Shown here: positions 44,710-57,200 of the stretch, one piece after another
Numbering within the stretch: position 1 is the stretch's first letter
How the letters are laid out: every line of letters starts with the position of its first letter
Assembly (NCBI GenBank): GCA_000708835.1
Contig: DF237090.1
Span: 112,462-176,461, forward strand
Length of the DNA stretch: 64,000 bases
Source: Klebsormidium nitens
Lineage: Eukaryota > Streptophyta > Klebsormidiophyceae > Klebsormidiales > Klebsormidiaceae
Reading direction: 5' to 3'
The notes under the pieces: generated by a model
Told to the model about the DNA's origin: nothing
The model's database searches: none
What the model saw: the letters and a program-made list of their open reading frames with translations, nothing else
Position numbers and translations under genes: made by a program

Positions 44710-47700
44710 ATGGCGGAGTCGGGTACTAACTGGGCCCGAGCGTCCGGTTCCCTCGTCATCGTCTTGTTGCTTGTGGGCCTCGTTGGCTCCCAACTGCTGG
44801 CGTCCGAGGAGCAGCCGCAGCTCCTAGGTCGCAGAAGCCTACAAGAAAGTGTCCGCCGGTTCCTAGCAGTAAACGACATCTACGTGTTGAACAGCACCTA
44901 CGATGTGAACACCACCAGTGTGACTGTGGTTGGGACCGCGATTGGGCCCAACGCCAGTGTCACAGGTTACTGGAGCACAAGAGGCAGGCAGATCTTGGAC
45001 TTCTATGGAAAGGAGGTGAGGGCCTTGTTTTGTCCTTGAACTTCACATTTTTGATGGTGAGCCTTTGTTGGACATACCAGGTGCGACCTCGGAAAGCAGA
45101 GAAGTTCGACGTTTACGAGGTTGCAAGGGAAGTACAGTGACCCACAGAGCCACCCACAGAGCAAGTCTGAACTGGGGAATCTCTTGTGGAACTTTAAATT
45201 GGCCACTTGAGGCTACCAGACTTCTCATTTTACCTTTGAAGTGTATGTCTGATGTCCTTGTGTCTTGGCTGTTGCACTTATGGGTGTGGGTATGAAGGGT
45301 GTAGATCTTGGGTTCCTAGTCATCTCAGAGCAAGATTTCTACACCACCTTTTGTGGTGGCAACTTGTCTGCAAGTGGCAACTTGCTTTGCAAGGAAATCT
45401 GAAAACACTCTGGGCATACTGCAAGTGTGCGCTTGGTATGCCTTGCATTTCTGACAAGATATGCCGTCCTTCGCGACACTACTGTAAGGGTCTTGTGAAA
45501 AGTCTGGAGTCTGGAGAAAGTACGACACTGTCAGCCGCTTTTCTCTGACTTTTTTTGGAAGGTCCGCGTGGTTCCTTTTCTGAGATGAGGGGTTTTACCG
45601 CCGTCCCTATAAGTGACGTGGACCCACATTCCCCCTTCTTTGACGAGGAGGAGGAGAAAGTTCATGGCCATCGTAGTAGGCCTGGGCGCCTCATCAAGCT
45701 TCTGTGTTTTCTCGCCTTCTGCTGGCCGCTCCTGCTTTTGTCTCTCTGCTCGAACTGCGCGATCCATGAAAAGGCAGACTGGCTGGCCCATGTTGTTCTA
45801 GGAAGAAAGTTTACCCGGCTGCCTGCCAGAGGTGACGGCTGGTGGACTGCGCACGGCAGGGCGCTGGTCGACCAGTACGGAGACGAGGTGTGGCGCCGCT
45901 GCACCAGGGGCACAGCCCCAACTTAAATTAACAGCCTAATCTTAACCGCTTGCCAAACTTAAACACAGGCATTTCCTGCGGTGGTGGTTTGAGAGATGCT
46001 CATGTTGTCATCAGGGGCAGTGCTCCGCTGACATAGTCAAAAAAGTCCTCTGGTTCTTTGCACAAAAGCGGCAGGCTGGGTGGTCACTTTGTCAAATGCA
46101 AAGGTCTCTTTTGCTTTACGGTCCGCTGCAGGGCTTTCAGTGAGGAAGCTCGGAGAGTCCAATTTCACACGTTCACACTTTTTGGGGGACAGAGTTTTCA
46201 CGGTTGTGTGCCAGCATAGTTGAGTCACACCTCGGTCCCTTCCACAAAGTCTAGTAGAGCCCCTTGAACGAAATGGCTGCTCACTCCAAAAGCGGTTTCT
46301 CAAACAGAGTATTTTCGGAGATCTCCTTTTTAAGAACTATTTTGCACCGCTACACCAAAGCGCAGTCCCCTTTTTGGCGATGGGGCGGTGCCCAGTGGTG
46401 GCGGGCAGGGTCAACAGGATGGCGCTCGGAGCGCTTCGCAACGTATGATGGCCCTCGTAAGCAACGCCTAAGTGTCCTGCCTGCAGGTGTTTTTCTCCGG
46501 CGTGAGCTGGAACGGGCTGGAGAACATCGACGGCGCCCCCCACGGGCTGTGGGCGCGCTCGTGGCAGTCCATGCTCGACCAGATGATTGGCCTCGGCCTC
46601 AACGTACTGCGGCTGCCCTTCTCTGGGAGCATCCTGGCGGGGGGGTACATGCCCCAGAACATCAACTACTACGCCAACCCAGATCTCAGGGTGAGCGCCT
46701 TTGGGGGAAGGATGGAGATCGTCGACGAAGTTCGAATCTCCTTCTCATGGACCTAAGCAATGTTGAGGACGCGGCGTTTTCACACTGCTCGGTCTCGCCT
46801 GACGTTATCGTCTGGGCTGCTTGTCTCAAGCTGGCAGGAAACATGTGGTAGGGCTTGCACATTTTAGGAAAGCTGTTGCTGCAGAAAGGTGTATTTGGGG
46901 GCTGTCTTGGCATGGAGGTCATTAATATTGTTCCCTTGTAAAAGTCCACCGTGACAGGAAGGGCTCAGGAAACTGGCGGTCGCCGCGCATTTTCTTCGTG
47001 CATCAAAACCATAGCTAAACAAAGCTTTTTGTTGGAACTATTTTTCCGGTATCTTGAGTGGAAGCCATGGAGTCCCCAGAATCAAGAGTCTCGTTCCTAT
47101 AAGGACAGTGCGTTCTCAAGGTGAAAAAAGTAGGCCACATAATTGCGATGAGCTGCAAAAGGAATAAGAAAGTGCCTTTTCGCCCTGACTTTAGCCAACG
47201 TTTTTGAGCGAATCATCTGGTGGAAGACTCGTTAACTCTTGCTGTAGCAATGCTGTGTCGGATCTGCTTTAGGTTGGAAGGATTAACCTCCAATTGCGCG
47301 TTGCTGGTTGGCTAACCAGGGTCGACTTCATTCTCTATAAATCAGCCACATCCCTTCCCCTCTTCATCCGTGCTCCGAGCTGCCCACTGAACCTGTCGTC
47401 GATGTTGCAGAACCTGACTTCCCTCCAAATCATGGACGTGATCGTGCGGGGCGCGGGTGCCCGCGGCATGAAGGTGTTCCTGGACTACCACCGCCTGAAC
47501 GCAGGCTATGAGCACGAGTGGGGCCTCTGGTACGACGCCAACACGTCCGAGACGCAGTGGATCAACAACTGGCTCTTCCTGGTTGACCGCTACAACAACG
47601 ACTCCACTGTTGTGGGGGTGAGCCGGCAACACGGATTTGGTGCGCTAGGTTGTTCATGGCCCTCACGCCTGTTCATGGCCGCCTGCCGGCACACAGTTGC

Positions 47701-49578
47701 CCGGCGCATGATGGTTCCGTCGCATGTGGTGTGTTTGACGTCGATAACATCGGTGCTCGACAAAATCGGTGCCAAGCGTTTCGGCCGGCTTGCGGCCATG
47801 TTATGTAACGGAAGTATCTGGTGTTTCGATTGCACGCCTGTGTCGATATCAGCTTCCAAGGTCAGCCAGCTTGGAGCCCTAGTCAGCGGTCGATGTTTTA
47901 GGGGCCGGAGTCTGCTTCGACCTGATCTGATCCTACCGCCTTCTAGTTGTTGACATGTGCTGGCTTGCTGCAGGTGGACCTGTTCAACGAGCCCCATCAC
48001 GACGAGGCCAAGCCGCCCGGCCACCTGGGGCCCGAGTGGGCGCCGGACGGCGTCAACGCGACCATCAACTGGAGGACGTCCGCAATCAGGTGAGACACGG
48101 CAGGATGCGCCGAGATGTGCTTGCTTGTTCTGGGGGACACGGTCCAAAAGAGTCGAAGGAGACAGGGGACATATGGTCGATTGTCATGAGGTCAGAGCCG
48201 TGCTGTTCAGTTCGTACCAGTTGCATGGTACCTTGTGCCTCCAATGCAGGAACCATGGGTTCGAGAACAACATTTGCTCAATGTCGACAACGCTCGATGA
48301 AAGAACACGGAGCGTCGGAGGTCGTGGTGTTGACCAGCGAGCCAAAACATCCATTGCCGTGTGTCCGCAGGTGCGCCAACGCGATCCACAAGGTGAACCC
48401 CAACCTGCTGATCGCGGTGCAAGGCCTGGACTTATACCGCGGCCAGTACGGCCTGTGGGGCGGTGTCTTTTTGGGCCAGCTGGACGCGCCGCTCAACCTG
48501 ACCGTCCCCAACAAGCTCATCTTCCAGACGCACGACCTGGGGCCATCCACCTTCAACCAGGTGCGCCGCTGCGCTGCTGTCTCGGCATTCAAAGATGGCA
48601 AAGCGATGCCAGCTGGCAGTCCAGGATTGACCTCTTTTTGCGTCGGCTTGACAATGCGTCTGCCTGGAACAGTCGTTTTTGGCTGTCAACATTGTCCCAG
48701 GATTTGGAACCACGATGCACCACCTTCTCTGCGCTTGCGTGCCTTTTTCCAGGTGTGCCGTCTGCATTGGGCCGCAAACGCTCTCTTTGTTGTGACCGGC
48801 CATGTTCGACATTGCATGCGCCTCTTGCTGACCGTGCTCGTTTGGCTTGTGCCCGCAGTCGTACTACAACGCGCCCGACTTCCCGTCCAACCTGCCGGCG
48901 CAGTGGGATCGCATGTGGGGCTTCCTTTGGGACCGTAACATCACTCCCGTCTGGGTCGGCGAGTTCGGGGCCAAGTTCGACCCATACTGCACCAGCGACC
49001 GGTGCGCGGTCGTCTTCAGGCAAGAGGTGGGTTTCCGTGCGCTGCGCAATCGCGTTCGCCCCTCCCGTTCTCAGATTGTCCCAAAAGTGCCTGCATCAGG
49101 GAGTTCGTATGGTTCCTGCTCCTTGCTCTTGCGCCCCAGTGCCAAGCGCCCCAGTGCCACGCGCCAGGCTGTGCAGGCCGCGTTTGGCGCATGATGAAAG
49201 TGACGCGGAACCAAAGTGAGTACTACGAGAAGGCACCGGTATACTTCGTATAAGTCATTCCGTCCCGCGGGCTCTGGCTGATACACAAGCGTCGGTGCTT
49301 CTCCTGTCTGGGCTGTGCGTAATGAGGGTTCTCGGTGCGGCGCTGTGCAGCAACTGTGGCTGGGCGAGCTGGTGCGGTACATCCAGAACAAGAGCCTGCC
49401 CTGGACGTGGTGGTCGTGGGACCCGACGTCCGAGGACACGGGCGGCCTCCTCGCGGACGACATGCAGACGCTGCGCGCCGACAAGTACGCCTACATCCAG
49501 AACCTGACATACCCGGGGTTCAGCATCCGGAACGCCTCCACCAGCCTGCCCACCGGCATCCGCACAACCGGGGCGTAA
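44710..49578 (+). CDS. GH5 family endoglucanase (cellulase-like), form with first exon 1a
   Basis: Seven exons: 44710-45015, 46487-46690, 47411-47617, 47974-48089, 48371-48560, 48859-49026, 49351-49578, giving 472 residues. Exon 1a has a hydrophobic signal or anchor (SLVIVLLLVGLVGSQLLA) and ends with GYWSTRGRQILDFYGKE, the first strand of GH5 enzymes. Common exons then read VFFSGVSWNGLEN, GLNVLRLPFSGS, KVFLDYHRLNAG, VDLFNEPHHDE (acid/base Glu), KLIFQTHDLGPS, VWVGEFGAKFD (nucleophile Glu) and WTWWSWDP. Both catalytic glutamates are present. Several N-x-S/T sites fit a secreted or luminal glycoprotein. Likely substrate is beta-1,4-glucan of the wall; exact specificity cannot be read. A second candidate first exon lies in intron 1. 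Confidence 0.9.
45585..45887 (+). CDS. Alternative first exon 1b of the GH5 gene (type II membrane anchor form)
   Basis: This 101-codon exon starts with its own ATG and ends in phase 0 at GAC GAG|gtgtgg. It can splice to the same acceptor at 46487 as exon 1a. It ends with GWWTAHGRALVDQYGDE, homologous to the end of exon 1a, so each supplies the same first GH5 strand. Its N-terminus differs: an acidic segment (FFDEEEEKVHGHRSR), then a membrane span (LIKLLCFLAFCWPLLLLSLC), as in a type II membrane protein. The combined product would be 471 residues. Joining 1a to 1b in one mRNA would duplicate the strand, so mutually exclusive use is more likely. It could instead be a relic of exon duplication. 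Confidence 0.7.
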
Positions 49579-50803
49579 CGGGGAAGATGCAGTGCCGGGT
49601 TACAGTAGACAAGATAGCGCGCCGACATATCGCCGTTGAGTAATTACGTGCTCGTTAGAGGACCGTCTAACCGGGCCGCAAAAGTGGACCCTTCGCTCTT
49701 ATAGGTTTCCAATTTTGTAGAGTTGACTAGGACTACTGTAGTGTCTCGTAATAAATTATTCTGCGACTTGCAACCTATCCTTGCACAGTCGAGCAAGGTG
49801 GCGAGCTTTGCCACTTGACTCCATCCAAATACCTTTAGCAAGTTAGGGTCGCCTGGGTTCATGCCCTAGTTCGTTTAGTCCAGACTAATGGATTTGAGAC
49901 AAAAGAAGACCAATAGACAATTTGCATGCAATAAGAATATGGAACCTTTAGCTAGCAGTTTTTGGTGATACACAAGCCTGGCCGGCCCAAAAACGCATTC
50001 TGACGGTCATCGAGATGCAAGTCCGGCTGCAATTCGACCACAGCAAACGCAAGGATTGCATTCGTGCATAAAGCACCAACTTTTAATCATTTTGATTGCC
50101 TTTCATGATAGTAGCGATAAACGTAGGCGCTGTGGCAACCGTCCACGCCATGCTACGCATGAGTGAGCTGCGGCGGCGGGAGGCGCATATGCGTCAAAGA
50201 GTCCTAGCCCCGGCCCGCGGGTCCTGCCCCCGTCGGCCTGCCCCGGTCCGAGCCTGCCTTGGATTTTCGACTTGAATTCTCGTCCGGTCGCTACCGGTAC
50301 ACGCGATAGTACTATGCGCGCGCCTATCTATATCGGACGGCACAAAATAGAACTTGAGGCACTCTGGACGGCTCGATCCGCTTTCAACCGCGCAAGTTTC
50401 AGGGGAGTCTGAAGAATCAAGATGGATGCAGTAGGACCTAGAGCTAGCAGCTATGGCCTAGACTTGGCAAATGGGACGGGAAGCTTTGGAAATTGGCACT
50501 GGCAGCCCTGGCATTTTCTCGGTAGCCTTGGGCAAGATTCAAAGTTAGCAGCGACCTACGATAGTGCGCTTTCTTGTTGGTTTGAGCGGTCCGACTGTCT
50601 GAATAGGCGCTGCTCAGAAACCACATCAGAAAGCTGTCAGGCGATCTTTGAGCAGGGTGTCTCCAGCTGCGTGCGGCTAGGATTTTACTTCAGAGATTAT
50701 TTCCTTCTATAAGGCTTGTAAAACCGCCTTTTCACACATCAAGAAATAGGAGTTGTTTTCTGCGGGCGCTCAAGTTTGGAGAAAACTCCTGCATGCTGCA
50801 ACG
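49579..50803. other. Intergenic between GH5 and DUF1644 genes
   Basis: Probably the GH5 3' UTR and the DUF1644 promoter/5' UTR. A 96-codon ORF starts at ATG 50422 but has no recognised motif; it may be an upstream ORF in the next gene's leader. I see nothing else supportable. Confidence 0.5.
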
Positions 50804-53089
50804 ATGCCGAAGACGCCTAGGACTCGATCACGGGCCTCTCACAGTTCTCTCAGCACGCCATATGCCAAGAGGTCAAAGTCAGATGTTGAGGATACGGCAG
50901 GAAGCGTGGGCGGAAAGGCTGACGCAATAGGCCTGGATGAGACAGAGCTGTGGGAAGTAACTCGCTGCTGCATCTGCCTGGAAAGCCCTCACAACGGGGT
51001 GCTCTTGCTCTGTGCCTCATCAGATCGTGGCTGTAGGCCCTATGTTTGTGACACGTCAGCGAGGCACTCCAACTGCCTGGATACTTACAAGAGGACAATG
51101 ACCGAGTGCGTCGAGGTGGAAGGGAAGGAGAGGGAGTTTCGTCTGCCATGCCCGCTCTGTAGGGGAACAGTGACTGGGCAGAAGATCAACAAGGGTAGGT
51201 TCTTCTTCGTAAGGTTCTTGATATGACAGATAGCCGCTGCCTGCTGACCTTGCTCCGCGTTGCAAAGATGACAAGAAGGGTTCACAAAGCCAGCTCGTAG
51301 GCCTCCTTCAGATCTATCATTTTAGGAACCCTAATTTTACGAAGAGCCGCTATAGATTTCTCGGATGCAGAGTTTGCTGCTTCTTGCAACTGCTGATTGG
51401 CACTCGCCAAGCATGCGCAGGTCCTATGTGTGTTGCGGTGGTTGAAGAGGCCTTATGAAAAGCACATGCTGAGTCTATTCAGCTCATGAGGAGCTCCTCA
51501 GAAGTTTTTGTGAACTCTCAAAGACAGATTGGCGATCCATTCACAACAGTCAGAGCACCCTACTATGCAACATCTCTGCTGCACCTTCTTCATTTGGTCC
51601 ATAAGACACGTCCGCTAATGAGCGTTGCCTCTTTCAGCCAAGTTTCGCAGCCTCTTGAGTCAATGAGTCAGTCCCTTGTTTTCACTGGTCTGTATCCTCT
51701 GGCTATCTCAACATTGGAAGAAGCAAAGAACCAAGCTGTACATGGCCAAATCATGTCTTCTTAATTGCGCTTACGTTGTGTGCGTTAGGCAGACAAGTAA
51801 CCAGAATCAACGTTTTGAAACCCTTTATTTGAGTGGCTTCCGATCTACTCTTCTCTTCCTCCCAGGTGCACGTCACTACTGGAACCAGAAAGAGAGACCA
51901 TGCGCAAAGGAGTCATGTAGTTTCAAGGCCAAGTACACCGCTCTTCGCAGGCATGCTCGGAAGGACCATCCCAATGATCGCCCCACAGAAGTAAAGCCGG
52001 AGCAAGCTCAAAGTTGGCAGCGGGCCGAGAGGGAGCGCGAGATGCAGGATGTGCTCAGTGCTGCTTTCAGCGGGCCAAATGGGGAGCCCCAAAACGCGGA
52101 GCCGGAGTCAAGAGGGTGGACGGTGTACTTTTTATTTCACATGCTGGACGGCGAGATTGGGGGGTTCAGTGTCGCGAGGCGGTTCGTGATGGGGCCAGGC
52201 CCAGCTAGGAGAGCATCACGGCAGCAATTGTTGTGAGTATTCTTATTGCAGGGCTGTCCTGATGATGAACTGGAAGACGAGTAGTGGTGTTTCGAACCCT
52301 GATCTCGTCATTTGCATAGTTTGGATACTGTTGCACTTTTCACAAAGCAAGCAGCTAAGTTCAATTTCATAGTTATCTCCTCTGTAGATTTCAATAGCTG
52401 TTTCGCAGATAATCTGCTTCTGGCACCGACGATTTGCTGTCTGTGGCATACATCGGTCCATCTCTTTGTTTGCTTGCTGCTAGGATGGGGATGTAGTATT
52501 CTGCTTCGGAACCGTGGTGCTTCACTTGGTTAGCTGAGATCACAAGAAAGTCGTTGCTAATGCAAACAGAACGACTCGCTCATCAGAACTTGTTGTCATG
52601 TGTAGGGAGATGACGGCAAGTCCCGACAGCGAATCAGAGGATTACTCAGAGGACGAGGCTGAGCAACAGCCCGTTGCTCCGCCAACCCACCACTACTACA
52701 CACGCAGCCGGCAAGAGGCCCCGCAGGAGACTCAGCCAACGGACAACTCTGGCGCAGGCACTGCTACAGTGCGTCAGCAGGGAGAGGCAACCGGATCTGC
52801 AGGGCACCAGCCGGCATACAGGACTCGGAGTGTCGGTCTTGGGGAGACCAGCCACCAAAACGGACTCGACGGCGCGGAGGAGACGGGTCTGCCTTTGTCA
52901 TGGAGAGGGGTTTCGGGTGCAGGGGGTGTTGGTGGCCGTCGGCTGCGACGCTTGGGGAGGTTCCGACTAGTTGAGGAGGTCAATGCAGAAGCCGAAGAAT
53001 CTGAAGCTGCAGGGACGAGATTGGGGTTAAGAAGCGACCAAGGAGGTGCAGGAAGTACAGGGGATGAAATGGAGGAGACGGCAGATTAA
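50804..53089 (+). CDS. DUF1644 zinc-finger protein
   Basis: Three exons: 50804-51194, 51866-52232, 52606-53089, giving 413 residues. The first exon carries a basic Ser/Thr-rich leader (nuclear-type) and CCICLESPHNGVLLLC followed by GCRPYVCDTSARHSNCLD and LPCPLCRG, the plant DUF1644 signature. Exon 2 continues with CAKESCSFKAKYTALRRHAR, a C2HC/C2H2-like unit, and RAEREREMQDVLSAAFSG. Exon 3 adds a long acidic, low-complexity tail (SPDSESEDYSEDEAEQQ) with no recognisable domain. Rice members have been linked to salt and abscisic-acid response; the molecular activity is not settled, though the Cys/His pattern is RING-like. An earlier non-ATG frame extension is ignored. Confidence 0.9.
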
Positions 53090-54282
53090 TTCGATGTTTT
53101 AGAAGGTGCTGGCGGTGCTCCTGGTCAAACATATTGTAACGGACATATGTTTCAGGAATGTACAGAGTCTCCAAGGCATGGTGAATGATAGGTAGTCCAC
53201 TCCCCAGCTCTCAGAGCTTGTAGCATCAGTGTATCCTGTATAGGTGAATTGGTGATGGCGAGAACGTGCAGCATCCGTGCAGGTATGCTCTCAAGCTATT
53301 GTGCAAGGTCATTGTAAGGCAAGGGTAGTGAAGTTCCATACATTGACATTGGCTATTTGAATGTGTATCAAACCGAGAATATTTGAGACGAATGTGTTTG
53401 GCTCAGCAATCAGGACTAGGTCGTCAATATTGACGTTCAAGATTGTTTTGTTGGTGTCAGCTCAGCGTTTGTTATGATTTCAGACACGTGGAGACCCGCA
53501 TCTCTGTCATAATCATGAAGTCCGATCATGCCGGAGGAACTCTGGCGCCTTGCGTGGAATGCATTTCACGACGATCGAGGTTGCATGTTGACAATCAACC
53601 ATTCTTGCAAATCAACCACCGTGTACATGTGTATGTGTATTTCATGCAGGTTGAAAGTTGGTCGATCCATCGGTAGTTGCATCAGTGGCTGGTCGCGACT
53701 CATGTTGAGTTGCATGCTAGTGGGCCCGCTGAAACCATCAAAGTTGCGTACGAATTGCACGGTGAATTGTACATTGTATCGAGATACACTTGATATCATT
53801 GGATCAACGTGCACTGCAGCCATGGTGGCATGCTCCTTCGTGGTCCCAAAAACCTGACGCAATGAATTGGATTATGAATATCACTTAACCAGACACACCA
53901 CAACGAAAATCCTCTTTGATCGAGCATGGTCGGAAAGTGTAATAAACTGATAGTTAGCACTTTTTCGATTGAGTCTCAAGCAGCATGAAGAAGGGGAGTG
54001 GAAGGGAATCAGTGAGGTCATGGTGGGGCATGGTGTTTTCATTGTAATTCCTGCAAGAACCGTTTGAAGGATATGTTTACACTCCCGTCGTGGGTGGGTC
54101 AAAACGACTGAGGGAGAGCGCGGCTCCTTCCCAAGCTCAGAACTTAGTAATGGATCAAATATGATATCCTATCGTGCAACGTTGCAATGCACCATTCATT
54201 CACCACGTCACAATGCTCACTGTCGAACTCAACTGCCCTCGCTGCTGCAGAGGCAAGCAGTCCGCTCCAAAACCGACGTACG
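53090..54282. other. Intergenic, convergent 3' ends
   Basis: The flanking genes converge here, so two 3' UTRs are expected. Short frames such as 53528-53857 have no motif or splice support. Confidence 0.5.
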
Positions 54283-57200
54283 TTACACAGGAAGTCTTCG
54301 CAAAACTCTCATGGCCAGCTTCCAATCTTCACTTTCGCCTCTTGCTATCCGTACGAGAACCTCTTCGGCTCCGGCCTCCAGCATGACCAGGTGATTGTCC
54401 TCATCTAGCGTCAGCATGTCTAAAAGGGTCAGCGCCGCGCGCACGCTCTTGTCCCCCCCCTCCTTGGCCAGGTCCACCAGCGAGAAGATGCCCCCCCCGC
54501 TGGCGACCGCCGCCAGGTGCGCCTCCTGCTCGCCGCCCGCCTTGACCACGTACAGCAGCTCCTGCACTGCGGCCTCACGCTGCGCCAGCGGGGCGCCCGC
54601 TTCCAGCATCGCCAGCAGCCGTGGGATCTCCACGTGCTGCACGATCTCGCGCTCCGTGTCTCGCGACGGCCCCACCGTCGGCGCGTCGTCCCGCTGCTCC
54701 AGCGCCAGCAGCGCTTCTGAGACGGCCTCCTTTTCCTCGGGCGGCGCATCCAGCAGCAACAGCCCAGACAGCAAGCTGTGCACGTCGGCGGCCTGCAGCG
54801 CTCCCCTCGTCGAGTCGTGGCTCGCCAGGCTGGCCGCCAGGCGGGCCCCGGCCACCTGGGCGGCCCATAGTCGGTTACGCGCCACAACGTCGTCGCCGGA
54901 CAACTCCTCAAGTCCAAGCGACGGACCCTCGTTGATCCCGTCATCTGCATCGACCACTCGTCGACTCAAAAGCCGCTCCAAGGCTGGGACTACTTGGGCT
55001 TCGACGGCAGCCGCAGCCCCTTTCTCTTCCGCTGAGACCCTGCTGAGGATGCTGGCGGCGACCTCGCTCTCTTCGGGGGTGCCCTCGCCGAGTATCTCTA
55101 CCAGGCTGGGCAAGCCCCCCGCTGCCACCAGTTTTTCCCTCCGCCCCAAACGCGCCGCTTTTCCGGCTTCCCCTTGCCCTTCCGCGTTTGCTGTGCTCTC
55201 CGCTTCCTTCCCCGCCACTATCAAATCGATGAGGCCCTCTATGCTGCCCGGCCGCCCCGCTTCCTCTGCCGCGCTGCTCTCGTCCTCGTCCTGCATGAGC
55301 CAGAACAGGGCCTTGGCCGCAGCGCTCCGCTGCGCGCGTCCCCCCGTTTTGAGCAGCCACGCCAGGCCCTCCACCCCCGCGGATTTCTCCACCTTCCGCC
55401 GCACCTCCGTGCTGGCGCATAACACGCTCAGCGCCTCTGCGGCCGCGCGCGCCACCTCCGGATAGCCCCGCTCGCCGCCTGCGCTCTGCCCCGCCCCGTC
55501 CTGACCCTGCCCTCGGTCCCCGCTTTGCTCCGATCCCTCACTCTGCCCGCTTGGTTCCCCCGACGCCAGCAGCCGCACCAGCATGGGCACCGCGCCCGCC
55601 TTGCTCAGCTCGTTCCGGTTCTCGTCGCTGTCCGCCCAGTCGCGCATCGCCTCCGCGGCGGCCGACACTGCCTCGGGGTCCGCCAGCCCCAGCATCAGCA
55701 CCAGCCGCGCCACGCCCTCCCCGCGCGGCATCACCTTGTACTGCCGCGCTATGCCCGCCGGCGCACTCGCGCTCTTGGTCAGGCCTTGTGCAACGGTCGA
55801 GAAGTAGCGCGCCTTGATCAGCGGCACGGGGACCAGCCCCGCGGCGGTGAACTGGTCCTTGAGCACGGGCTGCTTGGCCAGCTCCGCCAATACCGCCTTG
55901 GCCTTGCCGCGCAGCACAGCCGGTACGCCGTCGCTCGCAAGCAGCTGCGCAAGGCATGCAATCGCACCCGCTGACGCGATGGGCCCCCGCGCGGCGTCGT
56001 TGGCTGCCAGGTTGGACAGCACGCCCAGGACTGTGCCAATCTCGTCGTCGGTGATGGGCCGCCGCCAGTCGGTGGACGTGAGCGCGAACGGGTTGGCCGG
56101 GTCGAACGCGAGCTCGTCTGGCGGGAAGCAGAGGCGGAGCAGCGCGGTACAGAGCTCGGCGCCCTGGCTTGCTATGATTTGGAGGCCCTCGCGGCGGCCG
56201 GCCGACAGGTTGTGCAGCAGGCCTAGTGCTTGGCGGCGGACCTCGGGAGCCTCGTGGCTCCACTGCTGCAGCACGCCGAGGGCAGCTTCCACTGCGCCCG
56301 CCTCAAACACCCTAGATGACAGAGGGGTAGCAGTCACGGGGAAGCATAAGGCACAGAGGAGGACCTAGGCGGAGCGGTTTAGTTTGTAAAGAGAATGGTA
56401 AATCCATTCGCACAACGTCCGTACGAGCGCTTCATGTGACAGAGCAGACCCCTTGGCCCCTACAAGCGAAGCAATACTCGCCACGTTGTCGTATTTTGAC
56501 CGCCTCAAGGATGCTATGGACCATCTCAAGCGAACAAACGTCTGACCATTTGTATAGTCTTCTGAGCGAGCTCTGTTCGGCTCACTGGCGTCAATCATGG
56601 GAGCCACACCGAATGTCGCGAAGGACGAAGGGAATATGCAAAATAAGTCGAGCTCTTCTTGTCCCCGCCTTCTACGACCTGTCCAAGAAGGGCTCGCATT
56701 CCGTACCTGAACCGATATTCGTCTACTGTCGACAGGGCCCGCAGCACCCCCGCTGCCGCCTCTGCCGCTGCTGGGCGGTCCCTCTCGCGCATGAGCTGGC
56801 CCAGCAGCGGCAGCGCCCCCGGCAGCTGGCCCACCTCCTCCAGGTTCTCGCGGCTCTGCACCACGTGGTGCCACAGCGCCACAGCCGCCTCCTCGCGCTC
56901 CGCCATAGGTCTGAGCCACAGTACAGAAGGGATTCGGGGTCCAATCGTTGGAGACAGATTTGAAGAACATGGGCAGCCCTTGTGCGTTGTGTGCAAGAGG
57001 CCGACAACTTTCAGTCCAGGTCGTTTCAAGTTGTAACGTTCGAAGCATGGAAGCCCACACACAGAGTCTTGGAGAGATTGATGCGGAACAAGGCAACTCG
57101 GACTCTATGTACGAGACTGGTTCGACCAACAGGTCAAGAAGCCACTTTTCGACTGAGCATGAAGTCACCTTCGAAGCTCAACGAACACAATCCTGCCATC

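Noticed and set aside
50422-50712. 96-codon ORF upstream of the DUF1644 gene
   Set aside because: No motif, no splice support and a position consistent with a leader; at most an upstream ORF.
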